Below are positions 63,885 through 64,000 of a stretch of DNA of 64,000 bases, piece by piece. This DNA comes from a virus. The stretch is from IMG/VR virus record IMGVR_UViG_3300032242_001655, positions 1 through 64,000 of that record; one strand, written 5' to 3'. Under the pieces are notes generated by a model. The model did not search any database and was not told the DNA's origin. It saw only the letters and a program-made list of their open reading frames with translations. The number at the start of each line of letters is the position of its first letter. Position 1 is the stretch's first letter. The position numbers and the translations under genes are program-made.

Positions 63885-64000
63885 ATGAAAAACTGTTCGA
63901 TACATTATTATACAAAGGCCAAACAGGCAGGCTTTATGCCCTCTGTATGGTTTGCGTCAAGTAATGATCGTACACAAGAGATTTGCCAGGGGTCCAAGGA
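63885..64000 (+). CDS. Partial early gene, 3'-truncated by window edge
   Basis: The first 38 codons of a gene, reading MKNCSIHYYTKAKQAGFMP then SVWFASSNDRTQEICQGSK. Ribosome site and promoter are strong. The fragment is too short to assign. Confidence 0.6.
   Translation, partial: MKNCSIHYYTKAKQAGFMPSVWFASSNDRTQEICQGSK

Noticed and set aside
1-64000. CRISPR arrays, insertion sequences, attachment sites and canonical tRNA genes
   Set aside because: No regular direct repeats with spacers, transposase genes or cloverleaf tRNAs were recognised by eye; the one T arm belongs to the tmRNA. A tRNAscan run would be decisive.

Overview
The window is one contiguous stretch of a large T4-like (Straboviridae/Kyanoviridae-type) myovirus genome, not a bacterial chromosome. 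Evidence: long runs of tightly packed, often ATGA-overlapping genes; TATAAATA-type late promoters in front of virion genes; giant tail-fibre genes; class Ia ribonucleotide reductase with glutaredoxin; ThyX; a DexA-like exonuclease; an MGME1-like PD-(D/E)XK exonuclease; and many small proteins of the type carried by cyanophages and pelagiphages. Three features suggest a betaproteobacterial (perhaps freshwater) host rather than a cyanobacterium: a circularly permuted tmRNA whose tag reads ANDEQFALAA, a Bug/TctC-family solute-binding protein, and the absence of photosystem genes. This host call is inference.

Layout. 1-15.9 kb (+): adsorption and virion-surface genes. These are a truncated repeat fibre, a 1489-aa beta-propeller-like fibre, a YadA-head-like fibre and a collagen-like fibre, interrupted by a papain-like protease, a methyltransferase, a PaaK-like adenylate-forming ligase, a Bug periplasmic binding protein and a secreted NucA-type nuclease. 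16.1-16.7 kb (-): a free-standing GIY-YIG homing endonuclease. 16.8-19.3 kb (+): a metallopeptidase-deaminase fusion and a HAD-Tat-GH19 fusion. 19.4-20.1 kb (-): four small genes. 20.2-28.0 kb (+): virion proteins, a holin-like protein, an exonuclease and a pectate-lyase-like fibre. 28.1-34.0 kb (+): nrdA, nrdB, grx, thyX and small conserved genes. 34.1-35.1 kb: a PAAR tip fused to a cell-wall hydrolase. 35.15-35.46 kb: permuted tmRNA with its own sigma70 promoter and terminator. 36.5-44.7 kb: SprT-like protein, LpxH-like phosphoesterase, glycosyltransferase, RimK-like ligase with an 18-aa acidic peptide and a glutamine-amidotransferase-like protein, rubrerythrin and rubredoxin, a second adenylate-forming ligase, a CDGSH-like protein and a radical SAM/SPASM enzyme. 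44.7-52.1 kb: membrane protein, ClpX, ribosomal protein bS21, DexA-like exonuclease and a metallophosphoesterase. 52.1-56.9 kb: YbaN-like protein, small heat-shock protein, ClpS, FabF-like synthase, heme oxygenase, PcyX-like bilin reductase and a putative injected protein. 57.1-63.3 kb (-): sugar/surface cassette with glycosyltransferases, fatty-acid desaturase, epimerases, split transketolase and a methyltransferase.

Working together: the most striking theme is control of translation and protein turnover. The phage carries tmRNA (tags stalled products), ClpX (unfolds tagged products), ClpS (N-degron adaptor), ribosomal protein bS21, and a RimK-like ligase next to a peptide that resembles the C-terminal tail of RimK's known substrate, ribosomal protein S6. 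A second theme is lipid, sugar and cofactor chemistry (FabF, desaturase, two adenylate-forming ligases, heme oxygenase plus bilin reductase, LpxH-like). A third is a set of proteins with MRA[RK]EF[LI]xE N-termini that resemble the T4 capsid-targeting sequence, suggesting cargo packed in the head and injected.

Regulation visible in sequence: at least nine sigma70-like promoters with near-consensus -35/-10 boxes at 17 or 18 nt, several placing the start codon at the predicted transcription start (leaderless), and a separate set of TATAAATA late promoters before virion and chaperone genes.
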